From Brevibacillus_D fluminis_A (GTDB lineage Bacteria; Bacillota; Bacilli; Brevibacillales; Brevibacillaceae), in NCBI RefSeq assembly GCF_052072235.1, contig NZ_CM125436.1:2660001-2724000 (forward strand): a stretch of DNA of 64,000 nt, written 5' to 3'. Below, piece by piece: positions 41,036 to 48,878 of the stretch. A model generated the notes under the pieces. The model had not been told where the DNA came from, did no database searches, and saw nothing but the letters and a program-made list of their open reading frames with translations. The stretch's first letter is position 1, and each line of letters opens with the position of its first letter. The translations under genes were made by a program, and so were the position numbers.

Positions 41036-42514
41036 GTGGAACGTATCGACATCTTTAAAGACATTGCAGAGCGTACGGGAGGCGACATCTATCTCGGGGT
41101 CGTAGGACCTGTTCGTACAGGTAAGTCTACCTTTATCAAGCGTTTTATGGAGCAGGTCGTCATCCCGAACATTTCGTCCGAAGCCGAAAGAATCCGCGCA
41201 ACCGACGAATTGCCGCAAAGTGCGTCAGGCAAAACCATCATGACCACTGAGCCGAAATTCGTGCCGAATCAAGCCGTGCAAATCAATGTTGCCGAGGGCT
41301 TGAGCATTAACGTTCGCCTCGTTGACTGCGTCGGATATACGGTTCAAGGTGCGAAAGGATTTGAAGACGAAAACGGCCCGCGGATGGTGAACACTCCGTG
41401 GTATGAAGAGCCGGTGCCGTTCGAAGAAGCCGCAGAGCTTGGGACGCGCAAAGTGATTCAGGAGCATTCGACCATCGGGATCGTCGTCACAACGGACGGC
41501 TCCATTGCGGAAATTCCTCGCCAAGGGTACATTCAGGCCGAAGAGCGGGTCGTAAGCGAGCTGAAAGAAGTGGGCAAACCGTTCGTCATCCTGGTTAACT
41601 CGACACGTCCACGCTCGGATGAAGCGCAAGCGCTGCGACTGGAGCTGCAGGAAAAATACGATGTGCCGGTCGTGGCGCTCTCGGTGGACCATATGTCCGA
41701 ATCGGAAGTGCTGTTGCTCCTGCGCGAAGTGTTGTTTGAATTCCCGGTTCATGAGGTGAATGTGAATCTGCCCAGTTGGGTCATGGTACTAGAAAATGGA
41801 CACTGGCTTCGCCAAAATTATGAAGAAGCCGTGCGTGACACGGTGAAAGATATACGTCGTCTGCGCGATGTGGACCGCGTCGTCGGCTTGTTCTCCGAAT
41901 ATGAATTCGTCGACAGGGCGGCATTAGCGGGAATGAACATGGGGCAAGGGATCGCAGAGATCGACTTGTACGCGCCAGACGATTTGTACGACCGCATTTT
42001 GATGGAAATCGTGGGCGTCGAGATTCGCGGAAAAGACCATTTGCTCAAAATCATGCAAGAATTCGCCCATGCCAAGCGGGAGTATGACCAGGTAGCGGAA
42101 GCGCTGCACATGGTGCGGTCCACAGGCTACGGCATCGCCGCTCCGTCGCTGCATGAAATGACGCTGGATGAACCGGAGATGATCCGCCAAGGTCCGCGTT
42201 TCGGGGTTCGCCTGAAGGCAACCGCGCCGTCGATCCACATGATCCGTGTGGATGTAGAGTCGGAGTTCGCACCGATCATCGGTACGGAGAAACAGTCCGA
42301 GGAACTCGTCCGCTACTTGATGCAGGATTTCGACAAAGACCCGCTCGCGATCTGGAATTCCGATATTTTCGGCCGTTCGCTCCACTCGATCGTGCGCGAA
42401 GGCATCCAGGCCAAAATCACCATGATGCCGGACAACGCCCGCTACAAGCTGCAGGAAACATTGGGACGGATCATCAACGAAGGATCGGGCGGATTGATCG
42501 CAATCATCCTATAG
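41036..42514 (+). CDS. spoIVA: Stage IV sporulation protein A (spore coat ATPase)
   Basis: Basement-layer protein that polymerises around the forespore using ATP. 492 aa, start GTG 41036 after AAGGAGG. Walker A is G-P-V-R-T-G-K-S-T near residue 24-32. The C-terminal region (about 400-492) required for forespore targeting is complete, ending G-G-L-I-A-I-I-L. One of the most conserved sporulation proteins and diagnostic of an endospore former. Confidence 0.97.
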   Translation: MERIDIFKDIAERTGGDIYLGVVGPVRTGKSTFIKRFMEQVVIPNISSEAERIRATDELPQSASGKTIMTTEPKFVPNQAVQINVAEGLSINVRLVDCVGYTVQGAKGFEDENGPRMVNTPWYEEPVPFEEAAELGTRKVIQEHSTIGIVVTTDGSIAEIPRQGYIQAEERVVSELKEVGKPFVILVNSTRPRSDEAQALRLELQEKYDVPVVALSVDHMSESEVLLLLREVLFEFPVHEVNVNLPSWVMVLENGHWLRQNYEEAVRDTVKDIRRLRDVDRVVGLFSEYEFVDRAALAGMNMGQGIAEIDLYAPDDLYDRILMEIVGVEIRGKDHLLKIMQEFAHAKREYDQVAEALHMVRSTGYGIAAPSLHEMTLDEPEMIRQGPRFGVRLKATAPSIHMIRVDVESEFAPIIGTEKQSEELVRYLMQDFDKDPLAIWNSDIFGRSLHSIVREGIQAKITMMPDNARYKLQETLGRIINEGSGGLIAIIL

Positions 42515-42545
42515 GACCAACGTCCAAAAACATCGTGCTTACGCG

Positions 42546-42575
42546 AAAAAGGCTCCAGAACCGGAGTCCTTTTTT
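42546..42575 (+). terminator. Terminator after spoIVA
   Basis: AAAAAGGCTCC pairs with GGAGTCCTTTTT (one bulged T) around AGAACC, followed by T. Confidence 0.75.
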
Positions 42576-42607
42576 GCGTTTTTTGCATCCTCTTCACCAT
42601 GAAATGC

Positions 42608-42636
42608 TTGAATTTGAATGAGTGGTGTATTACTAT
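42608..42636 (+). promoter_or_regulatory. hbs promoter
   Basis: TTGAAT (42608-42613), 17-bp spacer, TACTAT (42631-42636). The transcript would have a leader of about 100 nt. Confidence 0.55.
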
Positions 42637-42743
42637 AAGCTTGTCAGATCGCGAAAAACCGCATGAAATGCGTATAAGAACACACTTTTCGGTAAACACA
42701 TGTAATACCATATACCATTTCTTTGAGGGGAGGTGAACAAGAA

Positions 42744-43016
42744 ATGAATAAAACAGAATTGATCTCAAAGGTTGCAGAAACCACCGAACTGACGAAGAAA
42801 GATGCAACGAAAGCGGTTGATGCCGTTCTCGATGCGATTGCTGAGGCTCTGAAAGAAGGAGACAAAGTTCAACTGATCGGTTTCGGTAACTTCGAAGTTC
42901 GTGAGCGTGCGGCTCGTAAAGGTCGTAACCCGCAAACCGGTGAAGAAATCGAAATTGCTTCCAGCAAGATCCCGGCGTTCAAACCTGGCAAGCAGTTGAA
43001 GGACTCCATCAAGTAA
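42744..43016 (+). CDS. hbs: HU-family DNA-binding protein
   Basis: A 90-aa histone-like nucleoid protein starting M-N-K-T-E-L-I. The central G-F-G-N-F-E-V-R-E-R-A-A-R-K-G-R-N-P-Q-T-G signature and the K-I-P-A-F-K-P-G tail are intact. Very strong SD (GGGGAGGTGA). Alone between two terminators. Confidence 0.97.
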   Translation: MNKTELISKVAETTELTKKDATKAVDAVLDAIAEALKEGDKVQLIGFGNFEVRERAARKGRNPQTGEEIEIASSKIPAFKPGKQLKDSIK

Positions 43017-43054
43017 TTGTAGTTCTCACACAAAAACCAGAAATGGCTACATAC

Positions 43055-43092
43055 AAAAAAGGCGTTCGAATATTTCATTCGGACGCTTTTTT
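43055..43092 (+). terminator. Terminator after hbs
   Basis: AAAAAAGGCGTTCGAA (43055-43070) pairs with TTCGGACGCTTTTTT (43078-43092) with a small internal mismatch. Confidence 0.85.
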
Positions 43093-43120
43093 CTTTCACT
43101 TTCGGTCAACCGCTAAAATT

Positions 43121-43150
43121 TTGCTTTTTTTTGTAGCATTATGGTAAGAT
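43121..43150 (+). promoter_or_regulatory. folE promoter
   Basis: TTGCTT (43121-43126), 18-bp spacer with a T run, TAAGAT (43145-43150) preceded by TGG (extended -10). Confidence 0.65.
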
Positions 43151-43214
43151 GGGCTTGGTTACTAAGAGAAGGCAGTGTCTTGCTGTTTGGCTGGGAGTTT
43201 AGGGAGGTAGAATC

Positions 43215-43778
43215 ATGAGTGTAGATCATGAAAAGATTAAGCAAGCGGTCCGGATGATTCTGGAAGCAGTTGGCGAAGACCCTGATCGCGAAGGCTTGTT
43301 GGATACGCCGAAACGCGTAGCGAAAATGTATGCGGAAGCCTTTGAGGGCTTGCGAGTGGATGAGGAGCAATACTTTGAAACCATCTTCAGTGAAAATCAT
43401 GAAGAACTGGTATTGGTTAAAGATATTCCGTTCTACTCGATGTGCGAACACCATCTGGTGCCGTTCTTTGGGAAAGCACATGTCGCCTATATTCCAAAGG
43501 GAGGCCGTGTCGTAGGTTTGAGCAAGCTCGCCCGCGCCGTGGAAACCGTTTCGCGTCGTCCGCAGCTGCAGGAGCGCATCACATCCACCGTGGCGGATGC
43601 CATCATGAAAAAGCTTCAGCCGCATGGTGTGCTGGTGGTCGTTGAAGCGGAGCATATGTGCATGACCATGCGCGGCGTGAAGAAGCCGGGTGCCAAAACC
43701 GTCACATCGGCAGCGAGAGGGTTGTTCGAGACGGATACGGCGCAGCGTGCAGAAGTGCTCAGCCTGATCAAGGACTAA
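43215..43778 (+). CDS. folE: GTP cyclohydrolase I
   Basis: First enzyme of tetrahydrofolate synthesis (GTP to dihydroneopterin triphosphate). 187 aa. Zinc ligands are C77-E-H-H80 and C148 (E-A-E-H-M-C). S-R-R-P-Q-L-Q-E-R binds substrate. GGGAGGTAG precedes the ATG. In B. subtilis this gene (mtrA) is followed directly by mtrB; here they are 1.1 kb apart. Confidence 0.97.
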   Translation: MSVDHEKIKQAVRMILEAVGEDPDREGLLDTPKRVAKMYAEAFEGLRVDEEQYFETIFSENHEELVLVKDIPFYSMCEHHLVPFFGKAHVAYIPKGGRVVGLSKLARAVETVSRRPQLQERITSTVADAIMKKLQPHGVLVVVEAEHMCMTMRGVKKPGAKTVTSAARGLFETDTAQRAEVLSLIKD

Positions 43779-43803
43779 GCGCCAAACGGGAGCACGATAG
43801 GAG

Positions 43804-43843
43804 GGTACGTTTTTTCGAACAAAAAGAAACGTGCCTTTCTTTT
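43804..43843 (+). terminator. Terminator after folE
   Basis: GGTACGTTT (43804-43812) pairs with AAACGTGCC (43827-43835, one T-G pair), then a T-rich tract. Confidence 0.75.
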
Positions 43844-43873
43844 CACTCTCATCGAAAATCCTCCAGATGGATA

Positions 43874-43902
43874 TTGACTTTTTTGCAAAGATTACCTATA
43901 CT
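43874..43902 (+). promoter_or_regulatory. tRNA-Pro promoter
   Basis: TTGACT (43874-43879), 17-bp spacer, TATACT (43897-43902), 12 bases before the tRNA. Confidence 0.8.
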
Positions 43903-43914
43903 GAAATTGTTCGT

Positions 43915-43991
43915 CGGGATGTGGCGCAGCCCGGTAGCGCGCACCCTTGGGGTGGGTGAGGTCCAGGGTTCGAATCCCTGCATTCCGACCA
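43915..43991 (+). tRNA. tRNA-Pro (anticodon GGG)
   Basis: 77 nt folding as a full cloverleaf. The acceptor is CGGGATG/CATTCCG with one G-T pair. A D-arm with AGCCCGGTAGC follows. The anticodon stem CACCC/GGGTG encloses loop TTGGGGT, so the anticodon is GGG (reads CCC and CCU). The T-arm is CAGGG-TTCGAAT-CCCTG. Discriminator A and CCA are encoded. It stands alone with its own promoter and terminator. Confidence 0.95.
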
Positions 43992-44023
43992 TTTTCGATT
44001 TACATACGATTGCGACGATACCA

Positions 44024-44066
44024 GCATCTCCGCCTGTGTCCTTATGTACAGGGGAGGTGCTTTTTT
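44024..44066 (+). terminator. Terminator after tRNA-Pro
   Basis: GCATCTCC...GGAGGTGC with a stacked CCTGT/ACAGG stem inside and six T at the end. Confidence 0.88.
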
Positions 44067-44101
44067 ATTGGATGCGGTTGAAGTGTCTTTGAAAAGAGAG
44101 C

Positions 44102-44130
44102 TTGGCGATGTACTGCGATTCCACTATAAT
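44102..44130 (+). promoter_or_regulatory. Promoter of the transglycosylase-mtrB unit
   Basis: TTGGCG (44102-44107), 17-bp spacer, perfect TATAAT (44125-44130), 34 bases before the ATG. Confidence 0.75.
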
Positions 44131-44163
44131 GAAAAGTAGAGTAGACGGACAGGCTGGTGACTG

Positions 44164-44856
44164 ATGAAAATGGACCTGCGTTTTTTACCTGCAAATACAT
44201 ATGCACGCATAAACGGAACAACTGCGAATGCGCTCGGCCCGGATCTTGCGCAAAACGCGAGCGGCGATGCAGCTTTCTCCGACCAGATGTTCAGTGATCT
44301 GTTGGACACCGAACTTTCGAAATATCAACGCGTCATTTCCGCAGAGGAGGTGCTGGCAGACCTGGATGGGTCTCCCACGTTTTCGGATGACAGCCTGCCT
44401 TCCGCTATGGGAAGCGGGTTTGGCCAGTCAGCACCGGCAGGCAAATCGGCGATTATGGATGCGGTGAAACGGATTGCTGCACGCTTTCACGTCGACGATA
44501 ACCTGGTTTCGGAAGTGATTCGCGCCGAATCGAACTTCAACCCGAACGCCATCTCGGGCGCAGGTGCGAAAGGGCTGATGCAGCTGATGGACGCGACGGC
44601 CCGTTCGATGAATGTGAATGACTCATTCAACCCCGTGCAAAATATTACGGGAGGGACCAAATATCTCGGCGGATTGCTGCAAAAGTATCATGGAAACGTT
44701 AAGGTGGCATTAGCCGCTTACAATGCTGGCCCAGGCCGGATCGACCGTCTGGGAATCGCTACGGATCGCGACTTTGACGCCAAAGCCGATGAATTGCCGC
44801 TCGAAACGCAGAAGTATGTAGCAAAAATCACCGGCCGCTTGAATGAAACAAGGTAA
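44164..44856 (+). CDS. Lytic transglycosylase (SLT domain, YjbJ/CwlQ-like)
   Basis: 230 aa. A C-terminal SLT domain (about 95-205) has catalytic E122 in R-A-E-S-N-F-N-P, then G-L-M-Q-L-M and A-Y-N-A-G-P-G. The first 90 residues are low complexity with no recognisable signal peptide, similar to YjbJ-type enzymes. It cleaves peptidoglycan glycan strands. It sits between tRNA-Pro and mtrB, an unusual neighbourhood, and no terminator separates it from mtrB. Confidence 0.9.
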   Translation: MKMDLRFLPANTYARINGTTANALGPDLAQNASGDAAFSDQMFSDLLDTELSKYQRVISAEEVLADLDGSPTFSDDSLPSAMGSGFGQSAPAGKSAIMDAVKRIAARFHVDDNLVSEVIRAESNFNPNAISGAGAKGLMQLMDATARSMNVNDSFNPVQNITGGTKYLGGLLQKYHGNVKVALAAYNAGPGRIDRLGIATDRDFDAKADELPLETQKYVAKITGRLNETR

Positions 44857-44902
44857 TCCGTTAGGGGGAAAAGCTGTGGAACACAATAAGGATGGGGATC
44901 AA

Positions 44903-45121
44903 ATGGCAACAAACCAAGATTTTTTTGTGATTAAAGCCAAAGAAAATGGCGTTCATGTGATTGGCCTGACCAGAGGCACGGATACCCGTTTCCACCATAC
45001 AGAAAAGCTCGACAAAGGCGAGGTTATGCTGGCACAGTTTACCGAGCATACATCCGCCATAAAGGTTCGCGGCAAAGCAGTCATTCTCACCCGCCACGGC
45101 GTAGTCGATACGACCGAATAA
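44903..45121 (+). CDS. mtrB: trp RNA-binding attenuation protein TRAP (MtrB)
   Basis: 72 aa. An 11-subunit ring binds tryptophan and then GAG/TAG-repeat RNA to shut off trp genes. Highly conserved: N-V/H-V-I-G-L-T-R-G-T-D-T, F-H-H-x-E-K-L-D-K-G-E and the RNA-contacting K35, K54 and R56 (K37, K56, R58 in B. subtilis). ATG 44903 gives an N-terminus aligned with Geobacillus TRAP. GTG 44876 has a stronger SD (AGGGGGA) and would add 9 residues, so the start is not fully settled. The target is at 55382-55454. Confidence 0.96.
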   Translation: MATNQDFFVIKAKENGVHVIGLTRGTDTRFHHTEKLDKGEVMLAQFTEHTSAIKVRGKAVILTRHGVVDTTE

Positions 45122-45137
45122 AAGTGATGAAAAAAGA

Positions 45138-45159
45138 GCAGGCATAGCCTGCCTTTTTT
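45138..45159 (+). terminator. Terminator after mtrB
   Basis: GCAGGC (45138-45143) pairs with GCCTGC (45147-45152) around ATA, followed by C and six T. Confidence 0.88.
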
Positions 45160-45191
45160 ATTTGTAGAATGGGAGTGAGGGAGGGATGTCT

Positions 45192-45707
45192 ATGCCCCGC
45201 AATCTCCTGGCGGCCGTGATGATGTCTGCATTGCTGGCAATGCTCTTGTCGTTTTTGCCTTCGATCCGTTCAAATGACCCAAACGCGGTGCCTACTTTTC
45301 GACAAAACCAGCCGCTTGTCCTGACGAAGCAAAATGTGGTAGATTTATTTACTTTCCTGCCAACTCATTATAATATTAAGCGTGTAAAGTGGGAGGATCA
45401 GTCGATTTATGTCGATTTGATTGTCTCAGAAAATCAGCCTGCGCTGCTCGAGCAAGCGTACCGCGACTTTTACTTGCTGGTGTACCAGGCGCTGGCCTTG
45501 ACCAAAAACGTGCAGCAACTGAAGTTCCGGTTGATGGAAGAACCGGTCGATCAGCCATCCAAGCTGCTGGTCGCCATCTCCGCAAAACGGCCGCTGCAAG
45601 AAAGCGAGCCGATTGATCCGAACGATTTGAGCGCGATCAAGCGTTATGTGGAAAGCAGTTTTCAGGTACGGATTGATCCCTTTTTTCATGAGAACATTAG
45701 TCCCTGA
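45192..45707 (+). CDS. Unknown protein with N-terminal membrane anchor
   Basis: 171 aa. A hydrophobic segment at about 6-24 anchors or exports it; the rest is soluble with mixed alpha/beta character. I do not recognise the family. ATG 45192 lies 7 bases after AGGGAGGG; ATG 45186 is too close to it. It lies between mtrB and hepS, where B. subtilis has no gene. Confidence 0.7.
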   Translation: MPRNLLAAVMMSALLAMLLSFLPSIRSNDPNAVPTFRQNQPLVLTKQNVVDLFTFLPTHYNIKRVKWEDQSIYVDLIVSENQPALLEQAYRDFYLLVYQALALTKNVQQLKFRLMEEPVDQPSKLLVAISAKRPLQESEPIDPNDLSAIKRYVESSFQVRIDPFFHENISP

Positions 45708-45763
45708 TTGATTTGTATGCTATACTGGAACTTGATGAATGGAAAGCAGTAACAGCTTAGGTC

Positions 45764-45787
45764 AAAGGCTTCAAGGAGAAGCCTTTT
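45764..45787 (+). terminator. Terminator- or attenuator-like hairpin before hepS
   Basis: AAAGGCTTC (45764-45772) pairs with GAAGCCTTT (45778-45786) around AAGGA, followed by only four T. It ends 18 bases before the hepS ATG and lies downstream of a TATACT (45721 region), so it may be a leader element rather than the end of the previous gene. Confidence 0.45.
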
Positions 45788-45804
45788 CAGTTTGGAGGAG
45801 CTTC

Positions 45805-46638
45805 ATGAGCACGTATGCACTCTCTTTAGCGGAAGACATGCAGGAAATTAATGAGCGGATCGGCCGGCTTGCATCGGTTCCGTTTTTGAAGGAGTATGTC
45901 GATTATCCCGGACTGGCGGAAAATCGGCTTGCCCTTCTGTTTGTTTTTTTATGCGATGCGGGACTTGGTTCGGAGCGCGCGAAAACATTGTGCACGGCGA
46001 CCGGTCTGATGCAGCTTGGTCTCGATACCCATGAAACGGTGAAAACGCATTACGAAGCGGGCGAGACGGCAGATCGCAACCGTCAATTGACGGTGCTGGC
46101 AGGCGATTTGTTCAGCAGCCATTACTACCATCTGTTGGCGAAAGCAGGGGAAGTTATGGCGATCCGCATTTTATCAGAATCGATTCAAGTGGTGAACGAG
46201 GCGAAGATGCGGCTCTACCTGCTCGAAAAATCAAATCAATTGACATGGGAAAGCTATGTGTCCCTGCGGAAAACGATTGATACGGCGCTTTACATCCGCT
46301 TTGTCGAGCATTTTTCCATCGATGCGTCGGTGGAGAAGTTTTGGAAGTCTTTGTTTGAACAGACGTCAGCAGTGGAAGGCATGGTTGGCGAATGGGAGCA
46401 GCTGCAATGGGGCCAACGGCTTCCGTTTGGCTTTTCCCGCTACTTGACACCAAAAAGCGATTCGCCTGTGGCACAAGTGCTGACATCGGTCGAGGCAAAG
46501 GCGATGGAATGGCTTGGTGTATGCGAGCAAATGGTGCGCAGCTTCCAATCGATCGAAAATCAACGGGCGGTTTCCTGGGTAACCTCGCGCATCATGCACC
46601 GCGTAAGCCGGTTGAAACGCTTAGTCGAGGAGTTGTAG
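45805..46638 (+). CDS. hepS: Heptaprenyl diphosphate synthase component 1
   Basis: 277 aa, all-helical small subunit of the menaquinone side-chain prenyl synthase (partner of HepT at 49750). The family motif V-L-A-G-D-L-F-S-S-H-Y-Y is intact. ATG 45805 follows TTGGAGGAG; the earlier in-frame ATG 45739 has no SD and lies before the hairpin. Its TAG abuts menG. Confidence 0.85.
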   Translation: MSTYALSLAEDMQEINERIGRLASVPFLKEYVDYPGLAENRLALLFVFLCDAGLGSERAKTLCTATGLMQLGLDTHETVKTHYEAGETADRNRQLTVLAGDLFSSHYYHLLAKAGEVMAIRILSESIQVVNEAKMRLYLLEKSNQLTWESYVSLRKTIDTALYIRFVEHFSIDASVEKFWKSLFEQTSAVEGMVGEWEQLQWGQRLPFGFSRYLTPKSDSPVAQVLTSVEAKAMEWLGVCEQMVRSFQSIENQRAVSWVTSRIMHRVSRLKRLVEEL

Positions 46639-47364
46639 GTGCCTGTGAATCAAGAACAGATGAAGCAAAAAGCAGAATTTGTCCATTCCGTATTTGAAAG
46701 CATTGCGGAAGAATACGATCGCATGAACAATGTGATCAGCTTCGGCAGCCATGTGGCATGGCGCAACTATACAATGAAGCAGCTGAATGTGCAGCCTGGA
46801 CAAGCAGCGATCGATATCGCGTGCGGGACATGCGACTGGACCATCAGCCTGGCGGATGCCGTCGGCAAAACCGGCAAGGTGGTCGGCCTCGATTTCAGCC
46901 AAAACATGCTGGATGTAGGCGCATACAAAATCGAACAGCGCGGGATTCACGAAGGAATCGAGCTGGTCAATGCGGACGCGATGAATTTGCCGTATGACGA
47001 CAATACATTTGATTACGCGACGATCGGTTTTGCGCTGCGCAACGTTCCGGACATTCAGCGCGTGCTGAATGAAATGACGCGAGTGGTCAAGCCGGGTGGA
47101 AAAGTCGTGTCCCTTGAAGTGTCCAAGCCGCCGTTTATTCCGTACCGCAAGCTCTTTTACTTTTATTTTTACAAGATTTTGCCGCAGATCGCGAAACTGA
47201 CGGTAAACAAATACCAGGAGTACGCGTGGCTTCCACAGTCGTTGACCAATTTCCCAGACAGCAAGAAATTGGCCGAAATGTTTCAGACTGCCGGTTTGCA
47301 ACCTGTGCAGGTCAAGCTTTTCATGGGCGGCGTTGCGGCGCTGCACATCGGTACAAAATCTTAA
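46639..47364 (+). CDS. menG: Demethylmenaquinone methyltransferase (MenG/UbiE)
   Basis: SAM-dependent last step of menaquinone synthesis. 241 aa. SAM motif D-I-A-C-G-T-C-D-W, F-D-Y-A-T-I-G-F-A-L-R-N-V and M-T-R-V-V-K-P-G-G. GTG start directly after the hepS stop, with GAGGAG 6 bases upstream. Confidence 0.95.
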   Translation: MPVNQEQMKQKAEFVHSVFESIAEEYDRMNNVISFGSHVAWRNYTMKQLNVQPGQAAIDIACGTCDWTISLADAVGKTGKVVGLDFSQNMLDVGAYKIEQRGIHEGIELVNADAMNLPYDDNTFDYATIGFALRNVPDIQRVLNEMTRVVKPGGKVVSLEVSKPPFIPYRKLFYFYFYKILPQIAKLTVNKYQEYAWLPQSLTNFPDSKKLAEMFQTAGLQPVQVKLFMGGVAALHIGTKS

Positions 47365-47406
47365 GAACCAGACGAGAATGGTTATGACAGAACGGAAGTG
47401 CAAAGC

Positions 47407-48273
47407 ATGATAAACAAAGTGAAGATCCTATTCGAAATGATCAAATTTGAGCATACGCTCTTTGCGTTGCCGTTTGCGTTTATGGGCGCGGTCCTCGGGA
47501 ATCTGGTCGTGGAAGGCACGTGGCCGACCTGGTGGGAAATTCTTTGGGTGACGGTAGCGATGGTAGGGGCACGTTCAGCAGCCATGTCGCTGAACCGCTT
47601 GATTGACCGCTACATTGACGGGAGAAATCCCCGGACGGCGATGCGCGCGATTCCGGCCGGATTGATTTCGGTGAAGGCAGTGGTCCTTTTTATTGTCGTA
47701 TCGTTTGTTTTGCTGTTTATCGCAGCCTCGCAATTAAACAGGCTGGCGATGGAATTGTTGCCGTTGGCCGTTTTTGTTCTCATTCTATACTCGTATACGA
47801 AACGTTTCACATGGCTGTGCCATTTTGTCCTCGGGATTGCGATCGGGTTCGGGCCGCTCGGCGGGTGGATCGGTACGACGGGCCAGGTCGATTCGGCTGC
47901 GATCGTGCTGTTCATCTCGGTTGCGCTTTGGACGACCGGCTTTGATATCGTGTATGCGTGCCAAGATTTCGAGTTCGATAAAAACGCGGGCCTGCATTCG
48001 GTACCGAGTCGTTTCGGCATTTCCAGAGCCTTGATGATTGCCCGCGTATGCCACGCGATTACCGTCATCGGCTTGTTCACGTTTTATTTGATGGCATCGC
48101 TTTCCGTTTGGTTCCTGGTGGGCGTGATCATTTCTGCCTTGATTTTGATTTACGAGCACCGCTTGGTCAAACCGAACGATCTGTCCAAAGTCAACATCGC
48201 CTTTTTCCCGATGAACGGCATTTTGAGCTGTGTCATGTTTGTATTCACGATGATCGATCGGGTGATTTCATGA
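47407..48273 (+). CDS. mqnP: UbiA-family prenyltransferase, futalosine-pathway type (MqnP)
   Basis: 288-aa polytopic enzyme that attaches the polyprenyl chain. Its first aspartate motif is N-R-L-I-D-R-Y-I-D-G-R-N-P-R-T, its second D-I-V-Y-A-C-Q-D-x-E-F-D. ATG 47407 is 8 bases after GGAAG; GTG 47398 overlaps that SD. Being adjacent to ubiX and mqnA points to the futalosine route rather than MenA. Confidence 0.88.
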   Translation: MINKVKILFEMIKFEHTLFALPFAFMGAVLGNLVVEGTWPTWWEILWVTVAMVGARSAAMSLNRLIDRYIDGRNPRTAMRAIPAGLISVKAVVLFIVVSFVLLFIAASQLNRLAMELLPLAVFVLILYSYTKRFTWLCHFVLGIAIGFGPLGGWIGTTGQVDSAAIVLFISVALWTTGFDIVYACQDFEFDKNAGLHSVPSRFGISRALMIARVCHAITVIGLFTFYLMASLSVWFLVGVIISALILIYEHRLVKPNDLSKVNIAFFPMNGILSCVMFVFTMIDRVIS

Positions 48274-48872
48274 CCGGTCCGGTGAAAAATTTGACAGTGG
48301 GGATTACGGGGGCGAGCGGGGCGATCTATGGCGTCCGGCTTGTGCAGGAGCTGTTGGCCGCCGGACACACCGTGCATCTCATCATTACGGAAGCAGGCTG
48401 GCAAGTGTTTCACGATGAGCTTGAGCTGGATACGTCCGATCGGGAGCGGCTGATCGCGCAGACGTTTCAGGGCGATCGCCCGGGGCGCTTGCATTACTGG
48501 ACGCTGCGTGATTTTTCCTGTCCGACGGCGAGCGGTTCCCATCGCGGCGACGGCATGGTGATCGTCCCGTGTTCGATGGGGACGCTGTCCGGCGTTGCCC
48601 ATGGCGCCTCTGGCAATCTGCTGGAACGGGTGGCGGACGTCTGCATCAAGGAAGGGCGCAAGCTGGTGCTCGTTCCCCGCGAGACGCCCTTGAACGCGAT
48701 TCATCTGCAAAACATGCTGACGCTCAGTCAATTGGGCGTGAAAATTTTGCCGGCAATGCCAGGCTTCTATCAAAAGCCGAAGACGCTGGATGACATCGTG
48801 AACTTTGTCGTCGGCAAAACCCTGGATGCTCTTGATATTCCGCACAGTTTGTTCCGACGTTGGGGGGAGTAA
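48270..48872 (+). CDS. ubiX: UbiX-family flavin prenyltransferase
   Basis: 200 aa. It makes the prenylated-FMN cofactor for UbiD-type decarboxylases. The N-terminal G-I-T-G-A-S-G-A motif, V-P-C-S-M-G-T-L-S and R-E-T-P-L-N are typical. It overlaps mqnP by ATGA. In futalosine organisms a UbiX/UbiD-type decarboxylation step precedes MenG; no ubiD is in this window. Confidence 0.9.
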   Translation: MTGPVKNLTVGITGASGAIYGVRLVQELLAAGHTVHLIITEAGWQVFHDELELDTSDRERLIAQTFQGDRPGRLHYWTLRDFSCPTASGSHRGDGMVIVPCSMGTLSGVAHGASGNLLERVADVCIKEGRKLVLVPRETPLNAIHLQNMLTLSQLGVKILPAMPGFYQKPKTLDDIVNFVVGKTLDALDIPHSLFRRWGE

Positions 48873-48878
48873 TGCGCG

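Noticed and set aside
44876..44902. N-terminal extension of TRAP from GTG 44876
   Set aside because: The SD is good, but the ATG 44903 product aligns from its first residue with known TRAP proteins. Kept as an alternative, not as the main call.
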